64,000 nt of DNA, taken from NCBI GenBank assembly GCA_036971475.1, contig JBAIZL010000008.1, positions 26,240,982 to 26,304,981 of the forward strand, written 5' to 3'. Source of the DNA: Prosapia bicincta. Taxonomy: Eukaryota; Arthropoda; Insecta; Hemiptera; Cercopidae. Both the position numbers and the translations under genes were made by a program. Under the pieces are notes generated by a model. That model was given only the letters and a program-made list of their open reading frames with translations. It was not told where the DNA came from and did not search any database. Of this stretch, positions 61,771 through 64,000 are shown one piece after another; within the stretch, counting starts at the first letter, position 1, and each line of letters begins with the position of its first letter.

Positions 61771-63246
61771 GTAATAAAATAAAACACTAGCGCACATAAT
61801 AATTATAATTTAATCAATATTTCATCTCGCTACCGCTAGTAATTTTGCCTGTCGCAAATATAACAAAAGACGGAAAGTGAACTTATGTTGTCCAAAGCAC
61901 CTACCTAGGAACGTCACTAACTTCTATCGTTCTTTCCTTGTTTCTAGAAGCAAAGTAATTATACGGCGTCTCAGGTTAAGTCGAGGCAAACCAGGTAGCC
62001 GGAGGATTAGGTCCGGCCTGGTCCTATCAATAGCCTGGGGCAGCCCGGGGAGAGAACATCCCATTTGTGACGCATCGCCGATTACTCCACTTAAAAACGT
62101 TAATCTAATAAATACGCATTATATGGGGAAAACGTTTGATACGGGTTTCTTAATTATTACTAAACAAACAATTACGCGTTTGTCTCGTGTTAATCGGCCG
62201 ACTTTACATGTGATTACTGGTTACGCTTCGTATAGAGTAACTTTGAGTAAGTCAGTGTTTTGACAGTCCTTATCATATTTGCAGGAAAGTATTCATACTA
62301 ACCCTCTACCTTCCGTCTCGCCTACTGCGATGTTTCAAGGCCAAGTGCACGGTCACGCAGTGAATTGTGACAATTACTTATATTTGCTTCGATTTCATTA
62401 TTTTTCTTATCATAATCCATGTTTTTATATTATCTGTTCATTTCACATAATTATTTTTTCAAGTTTTCACTTTATTTATCTTATCACCTTATATATTCGT
62501 TTCTTCTCACAACTTGTATAATTCACCTAAATATTACGTTTTATAAATAAAATAAATAAGCCGACAAATAAAGCTGAAGTTCGCAATTCTTAAAAATATT
62601 ATTTAAAAATAACACTGTACAAAGCACTGCTGAAACTCACCAGAAATAAAATAAAATGGGGACTAGAAAGATGTTTTCGAAAATTTAAAGTTGGTTGCAA
62701 TAAAAACTAAAGGTTAACAAGAACCAAATATATCATAGAATGTAAATGTAAATTATAGTTAGAAGGTCAATAAACGATTAAGTTTGCAACAAATAAAACA
62801 GTTACTGCCAAGACTTTTAATTTCAAATTCTAATTACTTTTGTTCTGTGACATTGGTCATTTCATACTTTGATGATTTGAGATTGAAATTTAATTTTCAT
62901 TAAGGTCCTTAAATTTAAATATAAAAATTATTAATATAGATGCAACTAATAATCAATTGATAGCGATAATCACGCTTGGTTAAATTAAGTGAAAATAAGA
63001 TTTCATTCAACTGTTTTTAAGTGATTTTACGTTATTTTGAATACCAGCAATTTTATGCCTAGATTATAAAAGTGTCTGAATAAACTTACGTCCCGTTAAA
63101 AAAATCTCAGTTTCCACAAAGAATAAAGTAGGTGGTTTGTATTATACTGCCAGGTTTGTATTAAGGCGCGAGGTATAGCGTGGTCCGCATAGCTCGGCAT
63201 GTAGGGGTTAATTCCTTGGCCAGGGTGCACGCACAGATAATCACTG
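61771..63246. other. Intron or spacer after the coding exon
   Basis: Starts with splice donor GTAATA. It contains a GC-rich patch near 61965-62060 (GCCGGAGGATTAGG, GGGGCAGCCCGGGG) and a 128-codon plus frame (61877-62263) that has no domain I recognise and no clear splice sites. The rest is AT-rich. The next exon of the secreted protein was not identified. Confidence 0.5.
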
Positions 63247-64000
63247 ACTGAGTAATTTCTGATGTACCTCACTTCAAGCAACAAGCCTGAGTAATCTCTG
63301 ATGTATCTCATTTCAAGCAACAAGTCTGAGTAATCTCTGATGTATCTCACTTCAAGCAACACGTCTGAGTAATCTCTGATGTATCTCATTTCAAGCAACA
63401 AGTCTGAGTAATCTCTGATGTATCTCACTTCAAGCAACAAGTCTGAGTAATCTCTGATGTACCTCACTTCAAGCAACAAGCCTGAGTAATCTCTGATGTA
63501 TCTCATTTCAAGCAACAAGTCTGAGTAATCTCTGATGTATCTCACTTCAAGCAACACGTCTGAGTAATCTCTGATGTATCTCACTTCAAGCAACAAGTCT
63601 GAGCAATCTCTGATGTATCTCACTTCAAGCAACACGTCTGAGTAATCTCTGATGTATCTCACTTCAAGCAACAAGTCTGAGTAATCTCTGATGTATCTCA
63701 CTTCAAGCAACAAGTCTGAGTAATCTCTGATGTATCTCACTTCAAGCAACACGTCTGAGTAATCTCTGAAGTATCTCACTTCAAGCAACAAGTCTGAGTA
63801 ATCTCTGATGTATCTCACTTCAAGCAACAAGTCTGAGTAATCTCTGATGTATCTCACTTCAAGCAACACGTCTGACTAATCTCTGATGTACCTCACTTCA
63901 AGCAACAAGTCTGAGTAATCTCTGATGTATCTCATTTCAAGCAACAAGTCTGAGTAATCTCTGATGTATCTCACTTCAAGCAACACGTCTGAGTAATCTC
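63247..64000. repeat. 39-bp tandem repeat, at least 19 copies, open at right edge
   Basis: The unit runs TCTGAGTAATCTCTGATG then TATCTCACTTCAAGCAACA and AG or CG. Its length is a multiple of 3, so the minus strand keeps one frame open for 257 codons (63096-63869) as a 13-residue repeat containing VRYIRDYSD and LLLE. The frame extends about 50 codons past the array with no recognised domain. Variants (CAAG/CACG, CATTTC/CACTTC, ATGTACC) change encoded residues (L/V, V/M) as well as silent sites. The array continues beyond the window, so total length and any start are unknown. I treat it as satellite, with coding unproven. Confidence 0.95.

Noticed and set aside
61877..62263. 128-codon plus frame as a second exon
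   Set aside because: No recognisable domain, no good splice acceptor before it, and no leucine-rich repeat pattern.

Overview
This window looks like non-coding eukaryotic DNA, most likely from an arthropod. It is AT-rich, with long AC/GT and AT microsatellites, a Penelope-like retroelement remnant, a DD82E-type transposase pseudogene, a LINE fragment and a 5S rRNA-derived pseudogene whose closest remembered match is arthropod 5S. No bacterial-style gene organisation is present. Nearly all open reading frames are by-products of tandem repeats or chance frames. I cannot name the species.

About one third of the window is tandem repeat, in ten separate arrays with unrelated units: 59 bp (1-216), 77 bp (1782-2703), 79 bp (3054-4238), 52 bp (7322-9450), 23 bp (18628-22227), about 118 bp (25471-26193), 155 bp (36503-44960), 100 bp (45711-47904), 135 bp (52388-53339) and 39 bp (63247 to the window end). 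Several show higher-order structure: 158-bp dimers in the 79-bp array, 416-bp blocks in the 52-bp array, 92-bp blocks in the 23-bp array and 500-bp blocks in the 100-bp array. Between them lie AT-rich spacers with microsatellites, hairpins and degraded mobile elements.

Recognisable mobile-element material: a DD82E (Sailor-like) Tc1/mariner-related transposase pseudogene at 27317-28649 on the minus strand, between 96-bp direct repeats; a LINE reverse-transcriptase C-terminal fragment at 35585-35830 (minus); a 5S rRNA-like pseudogene at 36005-36109 (minus) with target-site-duplication-like flanks; the GIY-YIG endonuclease end of a Penelope-like element at 58684-59190 (plus), ending in a hammerhead-ribozyme-like fold; several more hammerhead-like tails, two of them arranged as long inverted repeats; and a candidate non-autonomous inverted-repeat element at 34150-35187.

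The best candidate for a host gene is one coding exon at 61533-61770 (plus). It has a splice acceptor, a start codon, a signal peptide, a cysteine cluster resembling the N-terminal cap of leucine-rich-repeat proteins, and a splice donor. A GC-richer segment at 12549-12765 resembles a promoter plus first exon, but this is weaker. I see no tRNA gene, CRISPR array or operon.

I found no convincing new multi-gene system. The observations most worth checking are: a 52-bp array carrying an AP-1/bZIP site (TGAGTCA) in most units; a 155-bp satellite with a near-match to the CENP-B box in most units; a 3.6-kb 23-bp array open in all three minus-strand frames; the recurring hammerhead-like tails; and a perfect 116-bp palindrome.
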